From Treponema sp. UBA3870 (GTDB lineage Bacteria > Spirochaetota > Spirochaetia > Treponematales > Treponemataceae), in contig DGGQ01000034.1 in NCBI GenBank assembly GCA_002392275.1, forward strand, positions 1 to 12,063: DNA of 12,063 nt. The letters run 5' to 3'. A model generated the notes under the pieces. The model worked only from the letters and a program-made list of their open reading frames with translations. It did no database searches and was not told the DNA's origin. This document shows positions 11,145 to 12,063 of the stretch, piece after piece; position 1 is the first letter of the stretch; each line of letters opens with the position of its first letter. The position numbers and the translations under genes were made by a program.

Positions 11145-12063
11145 ATGACAAAAAAACAAAAGAAAATGCTCGTGCGGATTATAATTGCGGCGGTCTCGCT
11201 TGTGGCCCTTTATTTTGCCTCCACAAAAATTATGATTGGCGGCACAAGTTTTGGAAAGATTTTTCACGGAATCCCATGCCTGGTTTTGTATCTGGCGGTC
11301 TATGTCGTCATAGGCTACGATATTTTGAGAAAGGCCTTCAAGGGGATTTTGAACGGACGCGTCTTTGATGAAAACTTTCTGATGGCTGTCGCGACTCTCG
11401 GTGCGTTTGCCCTTGCGATTTATGAAAAAAGCGGCGACTACAACGAGGCGATTGCGGTAATGCTTTTCTATCAGATTGGCGAACTGTTCCAGGGGATTGC
11501 CGTCGGTAAAAGTAGAAAAAATATTTCCGCGCTCATGGACATAAGACCGGACTATGCGAACGTTGAGAGGGATGGTGCGCTTGAAAAAGTTTCTCCCGAT
11601 GAAGTTGCGGTCGGAACAATCATCATTGTGCAGCCCGGAGAAAAGGTTCCGATTGACGGAATCATCGTTGAGGGCGAGTCCACATTGAACACAAGCGCGC
11701 TGACTGGTGAAAGTCTTCCGAGGGAAACTTTTGTCGGCGATGAAATCATAAGTGGATGTATAAATCTGACCGGCGTGCTTAAAATCAGGACGACGAAAAA
11801 TTTTGGCGAGTCAACGGTCTCAAAAATTCTGGAGCTGGTCGAAAACTCAAGTTCAAGGAAATCAAAATCCGAGGCGTTCATTTCAAGGTTCGCAAAAGTC
11901 TACACACCGATTGTCTGTTTCAGCGCGCTTGCATTGGCTGTCCTTCCACCTTTGTTCAGAATTGTTTTTCTTCATGCCGAGCCTGTCTGGAGCGAATGGA
12001 TTTACCGTGCGTTGACCTTCCTTGTAATCTCATGTCCGTGCGCCCTTGTCATAAGCATTCCTC
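11145..12063 (+). CDS. P1B-type heavy-metal transporting ATPase, 3' truncated by window edge
   Basis: The first 306 residues of a heavy-metal pump that should export Zn2+, Cd2+ or a similar ion. The ATG at 11145 has GGAGG (11135-11139) 5 bases upstream. Hydrophobic helices are at about 9-30 and 42-60, then DENFLMAVATLGAFALAIYEK (75-95), followed by the actuator domain with VQPGEKVPIDGIIVEGES (162-179) and the dephosphorylation motif TGES (187-190). Further helices at about 253-275 and 288-306 contain the metal-binding CPC motif (297-299, SCPCALVISIP), which is typical of the ZntA/CadA group. The phosphorylation motif DKTGT lies beyond the window. There is no N-terminal metal-binding HMA domain, as only about 8 residues precede the first helix. 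Divergent from the MATE gene, with its own candidate promoter. The Zn/Cd preference is inferred from the CPC context. Confidence 0.93.
   Translation, partial: MTKKQKKMLVRIIIAAVSLVALYFASTKIMIGGTSFGKIFHGIPCLVLYLAVYVVIGYDILRKAFKGILNGRVFDENFLMAVATLGAFALAIYEKSGDYNEAIAVMLFYQIGELFQGIAVGKSRKNISALMDIRPDYANVERDGALEKVSPDEVAVGTIIIVQPGEKVPIDGIIVEGESTLNTSALTGESLPRETFVGDEIISGCINLTGVLKIRTTKNFGESTVSKILELVENSSSRKSKSEAFISRFAKVYTPIVCFSALALAVLPPLFRIVFLHAEPVWSEWIYRALTFLVISCPCALVISIP

Overview
This window looks like the replication and partition region of an iteron-controlled replicon (a large plasmid or secondary chromosome, possibly integrated) from a fibre-degrading, host-associated bacterium. A gut or rumen spirochaete such as Treponema is my best guess. 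It rests on the style of the ankyrin repeats, the lipoprotein-anchored GH5 glucanase and overall base and codon use; there is no rRNA or other phylogenetic marker, so the assignment is tentative.

Region 1 (1-2110, + strand) is a compact operon: a ParA-type partition ATPase cut at its Walker A by the window edge, a 127-residue protein with a ribbon-helix-helix C terminus that probably acts as its DNA-binding partner, and a RepA-type replication initiator.

Region 2 (2111-4007) has no convincing gene and is the most striking part. It holds 13 copies of a 19-bp iteron (consensus GGGTAACAGTTTTGATAAC) in two clusters. The left cluster is mostly inverted and the right cluster is all direct, so they point away from each other. 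Between them lies an array of eight 125-bp tandem units, each able to fold into a palindromic hairpin followed by a branched stem-loop. Hairpin loops in some units are reverse complements of those in others (GTTT/AAAC, GTAT/ATAC). DnaA-box-like sites and an AT-rich stretch lie in the left cluster. A fourteenth, perfect iteron is embedded in the coding sequence of the RHH protein.

Region 3 (4008-7199, + strand) is a four-gene cassette behind a good sigma70-type promoter only 24 bp beyond the last iteron. It encodes an ankyrin-repeat protein, an AAA+-fold protein that has lost essentially all its catalytic motifs, a ClpP peptidase with an intact Ser-His-Asp triad, and a 48-residue protein with two hydrophobic segments. 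This could be an undescribed adaptor/pseudo-unfoldase/peptidase system.

Region 4 (7200-12063) is accessory cargo. It contains a GH5 glucanase lipoprotein ending in a rho-independent terminator, then on the - strand a MATE efflux transporter overlapping a small duplicated zinc-ribbon-like protein. Divergent from these is a P1B-type heavy-metal ATPase cut by the window end.
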